Source: Clarkia xantiana subsp. parviflora
Lineage: Eukaryota; Streptophyta; Magnoliopsida; Myrtales; Onagraceae
Direction: 5' to 3'
Assembly (NCBI GenBank): GCA_036873135.1
Contig: JAPTYO010000009.1
Span: 30,401,756-30,465,755 of the forward strand
DNA: 64,000 nt
This document shows positions 36,617-47,361 of the stretch, piece after piece (position 1 is the stretch's first letter; the number at the start of each line of letters is the position of its first letter). The translations under genes were made by a program, and so were the position numbers. The notes beneath the pieces are model-generated. The model had not been told where the DNA came from and did not search any database. It saw only the letters and a list, made by a program, of their open reading frames with translations.

Positions 36617-36757
36617 GCCGGAGGGAGGGGCTGTCTTCTTTGATTGTTTGGTTGCCTACCGTCCCCCGGTGGACGGTCGTCTCTGGATGGCAGGTTGTTC
36701 GTCATAGATCGTGTGATTGCCAGGCTTTTCTATTCAAAACCCACGGACGACACCAAG
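36617..36757 (-). pseudogene. Element A primer site and gag1 start
   Basis: After the LTR the minus strand reads TTGGTGTCGTCCGTGGG (primer site of the TGGCGCC type with changes), then ATG at 36705 giving MTNNLPSRDDRPPG, a close match to MTNSLASRGNRPPG in element C. Copia-2 interrupts it after about 30 codons. Confidence 0.8.
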
Positions 36758-37576
36758 TGTTAAGACGTGTTCCTCGGGTTGGTGAGTCTCTGATTCGAGT
36801 GACACCTCTTTTGGGTATTTCGTTCTTCTTTCTGATCCACTTAGCTTATCTTTCCGATCCTTCGCTCCACTCCTTGTAGACCTGCACAAGGGGCAGTACT
36901 GAGCACGGAGAGGGGAGTGGTGGTGGTGCTCAGTGAACCCTCTTTGATGCCTAAGTAAGTTCGGGCTCTTTAGAGAGAGAAAATCCTAGAGAGAAGGCAA
37001 AGCTAAAACGTGCGAAGATGTAAACCTGTCCAAATGAATAGAACTTGCGAAGTATATATAGGCTACGGGGGGATTAAGGTGGCTTAATTACACCGTTAAT
37101 CCCTAAACGTACTTTATTAACACAAAACAGCATGATTAAAATCTTTAAAGGCACGGAGAGGTGGGTGAAAAAGTCTAAGTATGGGTCGGGTGTAATGGAT
37201 GTCGGGACCCTTGTGGTCGGACGGAAAATTCGACCCCTAAGGCCTGGGATCGGGTCAGCTTGCCTGACCTCTCTTGGGAGGGGCTGGGTCAGTTGACCCG
37301 ATCCCTCCTAGGAGATATCGGGTGAGGCCACCCGATCTCTCTTAGGAGAGATAGGGTTGACCCACCCGATTTCTCCTTGGAGAGATCGGGTCGGTCCACC
37401 CGATCTCACCTAGGCGAGACCAACGGATCGGTCTGGACGAATATTTTGCCTCGCCCGGGCCGTTCGAGTTGCGAGTGAAGTGTTCGGGTCCAAGTTTTGA
37501 TTTATAATCGTAAGTGGGGCGATTAAAATAAGACAATCTGAAAGGAGACGGGTTCAAATTGGGCGTATATCCATCA
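36758..37576 (-). repeat. Element A 5' LTR
   Basis: 819 bp. On the minus strand it begins TGATGGATATACGCCC and ends CTTAACA. It shows collinear similarity to the element C LTR, with a TATATATA box near 37053. It is inserted in the Copia-3 RT sequence. Confidence 0.85.
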
Positions 37577-38554
37577 ATCTTGACATTATACGTCGATGAC
37601 ATACTCATTGTCGCGAATGACGTGAGTTATTTGAATGAATCAAAGTCTTGGATTGCATTTGTATTCGAGATGAAGGACATGGGAAAAGCAACGTACATCC
37701 TAGGCATTATGATTGCTAGGGATCGAATCGCTCGTAAACTATGTCTTTCTCAAGAAGCCTATATCAACAAATTGTTGAGAAGGTTCAATCTCCAAGATGC
37801 CAAACCTGTGGATATGCCGGTAGTGTTTGGGTGCGCGTTGTCGAAGCGTGAGGGCCCAAAAGACCAGGCGGAGCGTGAACGGATGAGAAGTGCAGAGTAC
37901 CTCAATATGGTTGGTAGTCTGATGTACAACATGCAATGCACTCGTCCAGATATATGTTAACCTGTGGGCTTAGTAGCACGTTTCCAATCAGACCCTGAAT
38001 AGAAACATTTACAAGCCGTGAAACGAATTATTCGATATCTGAAAGGTACTACCAACTACGGACTGTGCTATGATGGTAGTAAGCTTGAAGTGACTGGGTT
38101 CAGTGACGCCGACCATGGTGGAAATCCAGATAATCGTAAGTCAACCTCAGGAGGAGTATTTCTCCTTGCTAAATCCGTCATTTCATGGATGAGCAAGAAG
38201 CAATCCTGTGTCGTGCTGTCTACGATGGAATCCGAATTCGTAGCCTTCTCTAAGAAAGAACATGAGCCTGCCTGGATAAAGAGACTCTTGACTGCTCTAC
38301 CTGACGTCGAGGACGGGAGTAAGTCTGTGAGGATTTACTCTGACAGTCAAGCAGCGATAGCGGCAGTTAAGAATCCGAAGTACCATAGTAGGACGGAACA
38401 CATTGATGTTAAATATAATTATGGGAAGAGTATGGTAGAAGACAAACTGATCACATTAGAATATTTGTCCTCTGAGACTATGGTGGCAGACCCATTGACA
38501 AAACCTTTACGCAGGGAAGTTTTCGAGGCTTGTATTGGGTCAATAACATTTTGA
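37577..38554 (+). pseudogene. Copia-3 reverse transcriptase (end) and RNase H
   Basis: Starts within RT at LYVDDILIVAND, then YILGIMIARDR, MRSAEYLNMVGSLMY, stops at ~37958 and ~37999, then [62 protein letters not shown] and [11 protein letters not shown]. The 5' half (LTR, gag, integrase, RT start) is absent, probably lost in the event that truncated element A at ~8823. Confidence 0.9.
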
Positions 38555-39048
38555 GCTTTGAAATAATATTTTAAATAAAAGAATTGAAATTTGAGTTTAT
38601 GATTTTACGACGTCATAATGGCTGAATTACATCGGATTTACGGTCTATAAACTAGTCGTTGGAGTGTAAACCTACCAATAAAATATGTCTTATGTGGGCA
38701 TTGCCTCGTCACACATGAACGGTCGTATTGATGGAGGGGGAACCTCTACAATGTCAAGACCGGCTAAGAACCACGGTGTTTCAAAAGATACACCTGGTTA
38801 AGCAAAACGATCATTTGGTTTCGAGGTTTCACGACATGATCATTGTTTCGCGGATCGCCGTGATGAACTATGTTCGTCAACAAACCACATTCTGGGCCAG
38901 ATTGAAATCTATGATAGCGTATGACATTTTCCACTCCTGAAAATATGTAAGCTCAGGTTATGCTATCGACGCGCACTTCATACTGCACGTGCCACGTTCG
39001 ACCACGTGGTTAGGCTCGGTTGTGCTGGGTGGAATCTTCCGAGATTCT
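38555..39048 (+). other. Copia-3 3' non-coding region, first part
   Basis: Matches the Copia-1 and Copia-2 3' regions (TACGGTCTATAAACTAG, TGCCTCGTCACACATGAACGG) and is cut by element B at 39049. Confidence 0.75.
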
Positions 39049-39828
39049 TGCTGCGTCCTGGATGAACTGAGCTGTGAGGACGCGTCTGTTCGCGTGGTTG
39101 TGCGGGTTTTTGGGCTGTAACCCTTCGTCGGGAAGAGGTTTTGGGCCACTGGCGAGTGTTTGGTTGACTCCCGTAAAGGTCTGTGTCTCAGTGTGGTTGT
39201 GTCTCAGGAGGTGGTGATCTGTGCACAAGTCAGGATGTCTGGGTGACAATTCCTGCACGAAGGACCAATGCTAGCACGGAGGGGGGGGGGGGGGGGGTGG
39301 TGCTAGCGGAGCCCTCTCCGAAGCTTAAGTCACTATAGGGGTAAAAGAGTAATTTCTAGAGAGAGAATATTTCTAGAGAGAAGTCAGAGCTCAAAATACC
39401 AAAGTTGGGCAAATGAGAGGATGTGTGAAAATGGGTGGCCAAGGCCTCCTATTTATAGGCTTCCTTGGGACCGGACCCGGTTTTAAAGCGGTTTGATGAC
39501 GGTTCAAAAGCAAGCGGTAACCGTCATCCATATTGGTAATGCGCGAACTTGACTTCTCTACACGTAACGGTAATCGCGGAAACGGTAATCGCACGATACC
39601 CGCAACGCAATCCGGACCTCGTCGAATTTGGACAATTCGGCGAGGTCCGGATTGCCGCTCAACCCGGACCTCCGGATTGCCGCGCAACCCGGACCTCCGG
39701 ATGCGCGTAAATGCGTTTCCGGACCGTTTTGACCCTTTGGGAGACGTTTTCAAACCGAAATGTAATTTTGACGTGTTTACGAGGCCCGAAACATAAATAC
39801 GAACGCGAATTGGACATATATCCATCAC
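39049..39828 (-). repeat. Element B 3' LTR
   Basis: 780 bp. Read on plus it starts TGCTGCGTCCTGG and ends ATATCCATCA. Contains a G17 run (39281-39297) where the other LTR has GAGGGGGG. A TATA box (TATAAATAGG on minus) lies at ~39454-39463. Confidence 0.9.
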
Positions 39829-39840
39829 TTGCCCCCAAGT
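39829..39840 (-). other. Element B polypurine tract
   Basis: The minus strand reads CTTGGGGGCAAG immediately before the LTR. Confidence 0.7.
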
Positions 39841-41286
39841 CAAGTAACGGTTTAGAACCTTTCTTGACTCTATTTTTAAGTTAGGATACGTGTCCAATTT
39901 GAGTTTGACGCTAACCTTTCGGTTTTGATCGTTGGTCGGACGTAGACATCTTGATTTCGTCCGTCCTTTGATTTTCCGACCGAATGACTTTGTTTCCTGT
40001 CATCATGGTTAGTGCAATAGGGAATGCGCATACGTAGCATGCAAGTATGGTTATTGTTGGAGACATAAGCAATTAGTAATACAACATGCGAACATGCCTT
40101 TATCAATATGCATGCACAAGTAGTGGTCATGGCAAGGTCGTAATTACGTAATGCAAGAAATCTAGACCGTATGTTTTTAAAACGACTTAGCGATTATCAA
40201 ATCATGAATCATGCGACATGGAATAATCACGCGCGTAGAATGACGGGTTTGATACGTGCGATATCAAAACGATCACGTACGCAGGAGTAGATATTTAGAA
40301 GAGAGGGTGGAGTATACCATAAGTGTTTAGGCGTGAGTGTAGATAAGTTAATCCTTTAATCCTTATCAACAAAGCATCTCTTGGGATATGTAATTACACA
40401 CATCCCCAACTATCCTTCCAGCACCTAGGGAATTCATCATTCCATCTTCTTTGCAGGTAATTCCTTCTTCATTTCCCGAAATTGTTTGTGTGTTCATAAT
40501 TTCTTCACCGTCGTAGAGCTTAGGCATATCCCGAAGGTTTCGTGTTTGATCCTTGACTTGTTTTCAGCAATTGACACCACCAATCGACTCAGATTGTCAC
40601 GAGGATTCCAGAGCCGCCTTCGGAATCGCCAGGAGACGCCGGACGCGCCCTCACGCGCCGCCGCGTGAGATTCGCCTTGCCGGTGCGTGTGACCCACGCG
40701 CCGCCTTCCCGGGTTCTGCTCGTTGCGGTCCTTACCTTTCTGAAAACGTCTCGACGAGGGGAGTCCATTGTGATACTTTTCGTCACGTTTTGAGGTAATT
40801 TGGAAACTCGATTTTATAGGACAGCTTCGACCTCATTTCGAATGTCGCCGTATTGTTGTTCGTTTGAGCTATTTGTCGTTGTTGTCGTGTGGAACTGCTT
40901 ATTGGTGCTTGTATGTCGAATAATTGCTGATTGGTTGCCGTTATTATCGCCGTTGGTCCATGACTTAGACGAATTTTCATTTCCGTGGATAGTTGAGGTT
41001 GAATTCCTCGTTTGGACATAGTGCCCCCATGACTTAGTGAAGAGGCTTTTTGGTCGGTATGCGTAATTTTCTCCCTTGGTGGGTTTTTTGGTTGACGGGG
41101 ATTGCCAAATGACTTTAGGAGTAATTGTTTGTCGTTTTAACGCCTTAGAGAAATATTTTCCCTAAGTGTTGCCGCGTGCGATCCTTGCGGTTCGTTGCAT
41201 TTGTACCACCTTTTACATGATAGTCTCTTAGACGTTAGTCCCTTTTATCGTATGTACCAACTTTTCTATGTGCGTGGATCTTTTGA
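39841..41286 (+). other. Upstream region of the element B antisense gene
   Basis: No long frame. Acceptor-like CTTTGCAG near 40457 and donor-like sites suggest spliced 5' untranslated exons for the plus-strand gene at 41529. A GC-rich stretch with short frames lies at 40600-40760. No protein family is recognised. Confidence 0.4.
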
Positions 41287-41459
41287 TATGCGCGTTGACT
41301 TCCGCTATGCTCGTTGACTTTTGCTGCGTGCGTTGACTTCTGCTATGCGCGTTGACTTTTTCTATGCGCGTTGACTTTTGTTATGCGCGTTGACTTTTTA
41401 TATGCGCGTTGACTTTTGCTATGCGCGTTGACTTTTGTTATGCGCGTTGACTTTTGCTT
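41287..41459 (+). repeat. Nine-copy GCGTTGACTTTTGCTAT array with W-box cores
   Basis: Units of ~19-20 bp, each with GTTGACTT, repeat nine times just ahead of an acceptor-like TTTTTGCAG (41461-41469) and 70 bp before the start codon of the antisense gene. TTGACT fits the WRKY-factor W-box core. Confidence 0.75.
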
Positions 41460-41528
41460 GATTTTTGCAGATTGTGGAGCCGTGGTAACCTCTCGTGGAG
41501 CTTCCTTCCTTTTGACCAAGTTGTTGCA

Positions 41529-43609
41529 ATGAGTAAGTCTATCCCTCCTCTATCGCAGACTCCCTTTAATTCTGATATAGAGGACGACTTGGAAGTAGAT
41601 CCGGCTTTGCCAGTAGATAGTGTTTTAGACACCGACGAGGGTGTAGCTGCTGGTCCTTTTGTTGGGGCGTCTCTTGCTGGAGAGACTGAGGTGTTGGTTA
41701 GGTATTATACTAACCGCTTGGATAGATCCCTGTTCACCTTGTATGCGAGTGCTTCCGGACTCGACGCTTGTACCGAGGCTTTTTACCCTTTTGAGATACT
41801 CCCTGATAGCAGTTTAGGAGATGCTACTCCTCCGCCCGTAGATTTATCCGTTGTGTACACATCTCATGTTAGGGAAGGTCTGCGGTTTCCCTACTGTTCT
41901 GACTTGATTAAGCTTTGTAACGGTTACGGGATTTGCCCTTTAGATCTTGCGCCTAACGGGATTCGAGTATGGACTTGTTTTAGTGTGTTGCTTCACCAGC
42001 AATCTTGGCGTTACTCTCGCACCCTCTTTCGCTGCTTCTACCAGCTTAAGAGTCCAGACTCTACAGGATTGTGCAGTGTAAAGGTTCGTTGGCCGAATTT
42101 GCAAAGCGATGGTTTTGAGGAGCTCGGTCTGGGAGAAGCCAAGTGGGATTCTAGTTACCGATTAGTCGCCGCAGCGGATCGGTCTGCTGATCATTGGAGA
42201 CATCATTACTTTTTTGTTCATGATGCGGGAACGACTTGGGATGTCGAGTATGTTCGGAAGTCTGATCCCGCGCCAGCTTTTCGGTCTGCTGATCATTGGA
42301 GACATCATTACTTTTTTGTTCATGATGCGAGAACGGCTTGGGATGTCGAGTATGTTCGGAAGTCTGATCCCGCGCCAGCTTTTCGGGAACTTTCTTTGTC
42401 GGATAGGGAGGTGATAAAGAAGATATACCACTGTCAACAATCGCGCGACTTTACTTGCTCGCTGCGCGCATCCGATCAGGAATTAGTTGATGCTGGGATT
42501 CATGTGCTCCCTTCTGCAGCTTCGGTATGTTAATCATTTTTATAACCTTTTACCGTGTTGCACTGTAGGTTGGTTTGACGGAAAAAGCTCGTCTTTGCAG
42601 ACGGCGGCCGCTCGCAAGATTGCTTCTAGCGGAAGGATCGTTCCCCCTCTTGCTTCTAGCGGAAGGATCGTTCCCCCTCTTGCTTCTGGAGCATCGGCGG
42701 CTTCTGGACGTGGAAAGGGTAGATGGTTTTAAAAGAACAATCTTCCTTATGTGTTCTCTTGGTTGGGTTGTAACTCTGCATGTTACTTGCAGGTCGCACG
42801 ACGCTTGTTACTGATCGTGTTGTTGCCGTTCCTGACTCTTCCAAACGGTCCACCACTGGGGCGCGTTCTTCGAGCAGTTCGAAGCGTCCGAAGACTACTG
42901 TGACCGTCCCTACTCCTTCCTGTCATAAAGGGAAGGAAGTTGAAGGTTGCGATGATGCGTTGTCTGCCCCCCGCTCGAAGGAGCGGTCCGAGGTGGAACG
43001 TTCTCTTCCTTCTGGTATAAGCTGAACACTTGATTGTGTGCTTTTGTGTCCTTTGTTTTTGGCTTTTGCATAACTCTGTTTGGTTTGTATGTAGGGATCC
43101 CGCCACTTGGGCGTGCGGATTTGCTTCGTCCTTTGGAAGGTGACATTTCAGATGGTAAGTGGATGCCATATGTGGCAGGAGATCTTGCTTTTCCTAAGAA
43201 CTCCCAGCTGAGCATGCCTGAAGTTGGCGTGCGCGTTCTTCATCGATCTATTCCTCCTGGTGATCGAGTTGTTCGGCCCTCGAGTGACGAGGAGGCACGC
43301 ACTTTTGTTGAGAGATCGCTATCTGGATTCACTCCAGTGAGTATCTTTTTTCACTTTGCTATGTTCATTGTTCCCGAACATGTATGCTTATTGTCTCCTT
43401 ATTTTCAGGTTGTTTCTGATATGGTGCACATGGCCTCCTTCATGTTGGAGCTTGTCCAGGAGAGGCGTGCCATTGCTGACAAAGCTGCCACTTTGTCCAA
43501 GGAGCTTGAGGAAGCTAAGGACGAAGTGCGCCGTATTTCGTTGAAGAAGACGGATTTCGATGCTCGTTATGATTCTGATCATGCCAGCCTTGTTCAGCTG
43601 TTTGCATGA
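41529..43609 (+). CDS. Antisense additional gene of element B, putative five-exon frame (gypsy-type 'transposase_28'-like)
   Basis: Exons 41529-42524, 42601-42718, 42793-43014, 43095-43336 and 43409-43609 join in frame with GT-AG introns of 72-80 bp and give about 592 residues with no stop. Residues ~109-160 (VREGLRFPYCSDLIKL, LAPNGIRVWTCF) resemble the plant gypsy-type domain PF04195, known from extra ORFs of Tat-lineage elements. A 34-residue segment (SADHWRHHYFFVHDA...) is repeated in tandem. The middle is Ser/Lys-rich and the end (MLELVQERRAIADKAATL...) looks like a coiled coil. It runs opposite to gag. Function unknown. An alternative acceptor at 42567-42568 would read a different frame. 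It is intact while the sense genes are not. Confidence 0.7.
42180..42383 (+). repeat. 102-bp in-frame tandem duplication within exon 1
   Basis: GGTCTGCTGATCATTGGAG starts at 42181 and 42283. The two copies differ at two positions only (GGGAACGACTT versus GAGAACGGCTT). This adds 34 residues without disturbing the frame. Confidence 0.92.
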
Positions 43610-44969
43610 TAACTTGTTAGTAATATTTCATACCGTTATCGCTTACTGTATTTATTGAACGTGGATGACTAGTAGTGTAAACGTAGTCCCCGTAATCGTG
43701 ACCGATAGCCACTTTTGATTCAAGATTGTTTGCATGATGTGTTATGCATGTTGTACGTCTTCCTGCATAGCTTGTCGCTGTATCTGTCGAAACCTGTCAA
43801 GTGATTCGCGTATAGCGACTTAACAAGTAGTATGTTTGAAATGTGTTATCTTGGCTTGAGCAAGATACTAGTTTATACCGTCTCTTAGTTCCACTCTAAG
43901 GCGACGTTGTACAAGACTCTACTTGTAAATTTTATGAGTTTTAAACAGGGTGCGCACCTGCCAGCGTGTATCAACCCGCGTTGGGGAAGTATACGTAAAA
44001 ACATTTTTAGGTTTTGAAAGAGTGTTTTGCGAACCCTAAAATCCTTGTTTGATAAAATGTTTGGAAAGGTGTTTGATACATAAAATATTTGATAAAATAT
44101 TTGACAAAATATTTGACAAAATATTTGGTAAAATATTTGTGATACATGATTCCTGCGTCCAGGGATCATGTAACACTTGTTGAGAATATGAATTGTGATG
44201 CATGTTTTCTGCGTCCAGGAATCATGCAACACGATTTTGAAAATCTGTAGTACGGAATTGTCATCTAGCAAGAGGACTTCTGCCGTATAGAGTGAACCCT
44301 AACCAGGAATTCGTAATACGGGATTGTCATCTAACAAGAGGACATTCGCCGTGAAGTGTGAACCCTTACCAGGAATTCGAAGTATAGGATTGTCGTCTAA
44401 CTAGAGGACATTCGCAATGAAGAGTGAACCCTTACCAGGAATTCGTAATATGGGAGTGTCATTCTAACTAGAGGACATTCGCCATGAAGAGTGAACCCTT
44501 ACCAGGAATTCGTAATATGGGAGTGTCATTCTAACTAGAGGTAAACATGGGGTCTGTCTTTTCAAAGAGGATACCCAACATGCCACCTTTGATAGTAGGT
44601 CTTGGTGTTAATCCAAGGTATTGCTTGTAGATGACGGTTCTTGAATAGTCGTCACCTTGATTAGAGAATTGCTATCAGTTCCGTTTTTGTAGATAATCCG
44701 CAAGTTGTCCTTGCGTCATATAAGTTGGCTGTGAACATAACGCAATGGCTTTGTGTTGCCGGCACCTTCTTGAGATAAATGCCAATTTATGAATGGAGAA
44801 ATAAACTCCTTGTTGGTGTGGATATGCAAATATCATCCATTATGTGTATTTGCAGCATGCTGTTTTTGAAAATATCTTGGGCTTAACTCCAAGTTTTTGA
44901 CTCTATGATGATACCTTTTGATGTGATCATCATTATGAGTAAATTGTTGTTGAAGATAAGCGTTGTCAT
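43610..44969. repeat. Element B spacer with 12-bp and ~70-bp tandem repeats
   Basis: GA(T/C)AAAATATTT repeats at about 44048-44142. A ~70-bp unit with GAGGACATTCGCC and GAGTGAACCCTTACCAGGAATTC repeats about five times at 44254-44545. No coding frame. Confidence 0.75.
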
Positions 44970-46740
44970 TGTAAACACCTAAATTTGGACCACGCACGAC
45001 ACGTGTTACTTGTGGCGCGAAATGAGGAAATGTCTAAATATGGCAAATCAAGAAGCTTCCAAGAATGCTCCTGCAAAAATTAGGATAGTTTATATATTTA
45101 TTGCAGAGAATATTTGTTGAATATTTAGAGTATATTTTCTGAATATTTAGCATTTATTGTTAGAATAAATCAATGTAATTTACTACCTAATTAGACTAGA
45201 CCTAGATACTATATAGAGTAGTATATCTATGTAATGAGGAGGGGGGAGAAAAATTCGAACGGAAAATACAAGACAGATTAGTTTTGCGAGATCTTCTTCT
45301 TCTTCAAAGGACCTGGTGCATCGTCTTTTTTTTTTCCTAGCTAAAATACATCGTTCATCATCACCTCCCAGCGAACGTCACTCACACAATCAATCCATAT
45401 CGCCGACTTCCTCTAACCACCACCTTCACCGGAGTTCGAACATCGACCCATCTAGCCCAACCCCTTTCCGGTGCCTTCCGTTTGTCATTTAGTTGGCGAC
45501 TCGCCAGCCACAGCAGTCATCATCCAGCCGTATGCTGCCTGCTCACGTCGGTCGACCAACATCCAGCGCCAGCGCCTCCGATCCTTCTTCCCTCACGTTC
45601 ATCGTTCATCACTAATTTTCCTTCTAATCACTTTGATGATATACATACGTGAATGATATTGATGCAGTATATATTTATATATGTATATTAATACGTATTG
45701 TATTATGGTGCATCCCTTTGTAGGAGGACATTGGCGAGAAAGATGCTTTAAGGTTTATCAACGCCCACGGAGAGCCCACGTCCGATTCTACTCTTGACGA
45801 TTCCGTCACTTTGACGGCTATCTCCACCACGATGTTCGCTCAGTCCTCACCTGCCTTGAATCTACTCCGACAACCCCCAATCGTCTGCTAGCTCCGACTC
45901 ATCTTCCTGTCACCTTCCTTCAACATCGCTGTCCCAGCCGCTCTTAGTTGCACTCGACCACCTCCGCCCGTGGTATTATCTCGATTATGGTGCCCTTGGT
46001 CGACGTCAGACCTGCGTGCTCGCCCATCCCGATTCCGGTGCCTTGGCCATCCCTGCCCGTGATGAATCGACTCGGACATGGCATCCCCAACTCTCCCATC
46101 TCTGTTGCACGTAGTAAATATTGCAAACATTCGTCTCTGTTACAGGTTGGTACAAACTGTAATCCTTCGTATATGTGTTTATTAGTGGATTTCATGTTGT
46201 TATTATAATATAGGATTTAACTAAATTATTTAGTTAGATTAGGATTAATTAAATAATATAGATTTTTTGGCCAAAGGTTGAGACGTGAATCATATTTCAT
46301 ATACATATATATATATTCAACTTGTAACATGTTAGGTTGTGTTTAGATCTAAGTGTGTGTAATAATATTTGTTACTGTATTTAAATTTTATGTTGTTTTT
46401 TTTAGAATCGATTTGTAGTTGATAATTACCCAATAACAAAATTGGCAAATTTGTGAATAGAGTACCGAAAGGGCGAGATTAATTCCATATGTTTTAGAGT
46501 CGTAATAGAACCCCCGAACTCAAATTTCTGATCGTGGACTGATTTTATACCTAAGTGTTTAATTTGTTATTCGCTTAGGTAATTTAGGATTCTAGTTAAC
46601 CTAATAATTAACTAGTGGCGACTCTTTCAAAATTGCACGTTTTCATAAACGTAATTCGCCATAGGTCAGATTTTAGGTCCGACAATTTGGCGACTCTGCT
46701 GGGGAAGGTCTTATGATCCCTGTGATGGGGTGAGCACATG
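44970..46740 (+). mobile_element. Ogre-like-2: single LTR, primer site and short leader fragment
   Basis: The LTR 44970-46684 starts TGTAAACACC and ends GGTCCGACA. Its last ~265 bp closely match the Ogre-like-1 LTRs, but the middle is largely different. The perfect primer site TGGCGACTCTGCTGGGGA (46688-46705) is followed directly by AGGTCTTATGATCCCT, which lies ~300 bp downstream in Ogre-like-1, so the leader is shortened. No second LTR was seen, and the right boundary is uncertain. Confidence 0.75.
46688..46705 (+). other. Ogre-like-2 primer binding site (tRNA-Arg type)
   Basis: TGGCGACTCTGCTGGGGA three bases after the LTR. The first ten bases also occur inside the LTR at 46616-46625. Confidence 0.8.
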
Positions 46741-46947
46741 GCATAAAATCTTGGATTATTTATGTAGATAATAAGCGCGTAGTTTAGTTGCTTCGCGTTT
46801 AATCCAAAAAATAGCGTGCAAGAGATAGATGTGTACCTACAAATGTAGATTGACTTTATTAGATACTTGCGCGTATTTACATTGATTATACTAGAAACAC
46901 TAGGAATGCGCGAAGTAATCTAAAAGATAGTTGTTTCTCCTGTTTCA
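46741..46947 (-). other. Sequence downstream of element B gag2
   Basis: Short AT-rich stretch. The minus strand has CTAATAAAGTC (about 46855), a possible poly(A) signal for the gag1-PR-gag2 transcript. Confidence 0.4.
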
Positions 46948-47361
46948 TTATTGCTGGTTTGATGACGATGTCGCGGAGTCAGTTGCAACAAATCGCCTTA
47001 ATGCACCTAGCTCGATGTATTCTTCAATCTCCCACCTTAATGGTAGACACATGTTTGTGTTGTGCCCCCAAGTTTTATGGTACTTGCACCATTCTCTGAT
47101 GTTGTTGCCCAAGAAAGCTGTCTTCGGAACAAGTGGACTTGGGAGCTTGTTTTCAAGTAGGTTGACGTAAATGTCTTCAGCAACCGTGTTTAGCGGTGTG
47201 AAGATGTTGTTGATATTGATGCTTGCGTCTTCTTGTTTATTCATTTTTTCTCGAACTCCTTTGTCCCAACTGAGGGGTGTACCCCACCTCAGTTCTTGTT
47301 CGCATAAGACTGCTGTCTCAAGCTTATCCTTTAGATCTGCCATGGTTTTGTTGTTCGCCAT
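46948..47361 (-). pseudogene. Element B gag2, C-terminal part with second zinc knuckle
   Basis: Continues gag2 in another frame: [18 protein letters not shown] (helix), NNIFTPLNTVAEDIY, then the knuckle WCKYHKTWGHNTNMC and LRWEIEEYIELGALRRF. It matches the element A copy motif for motif. A frameshift near 47345 separates it from the 450-codon frame upstream. Confidence 0.78.

Larger units (their letters stand above)
8823..37576 (-). mobile_element. Gypsy element A (gag1-PR-gag2 type), split by two Copia insertions, 3' end lost
   Basis: Pieces on the minus strand, in element order: 5' LTR 36758-37576, primer site and gag start 36617-36757, [Copia-2], gag1 16117-18043, [Copia-1], protease 9633-10105, gag2 8823-9632. 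The gaps close at matching points. The frame around NAREVY/ASRID is cut by Copia-1, and the Copia-2 target duplication GCCGG lies in the gag N-terminus. No RT, RNase H, integrase or 3' LTR was found before the junction with the MULE at ~8815-8823. Its LTR and gag start closely match element C. Non-autonomous gypsy element, with Tat-group affinity inferred from gag and protease style. Confidence 0.8.

Noticed and set aside
43885..44271. 128-codon minus-strand frame in the element B spacer
   Set aside because: Consists of translated 12-bp and 70-bp repeats; no domain.
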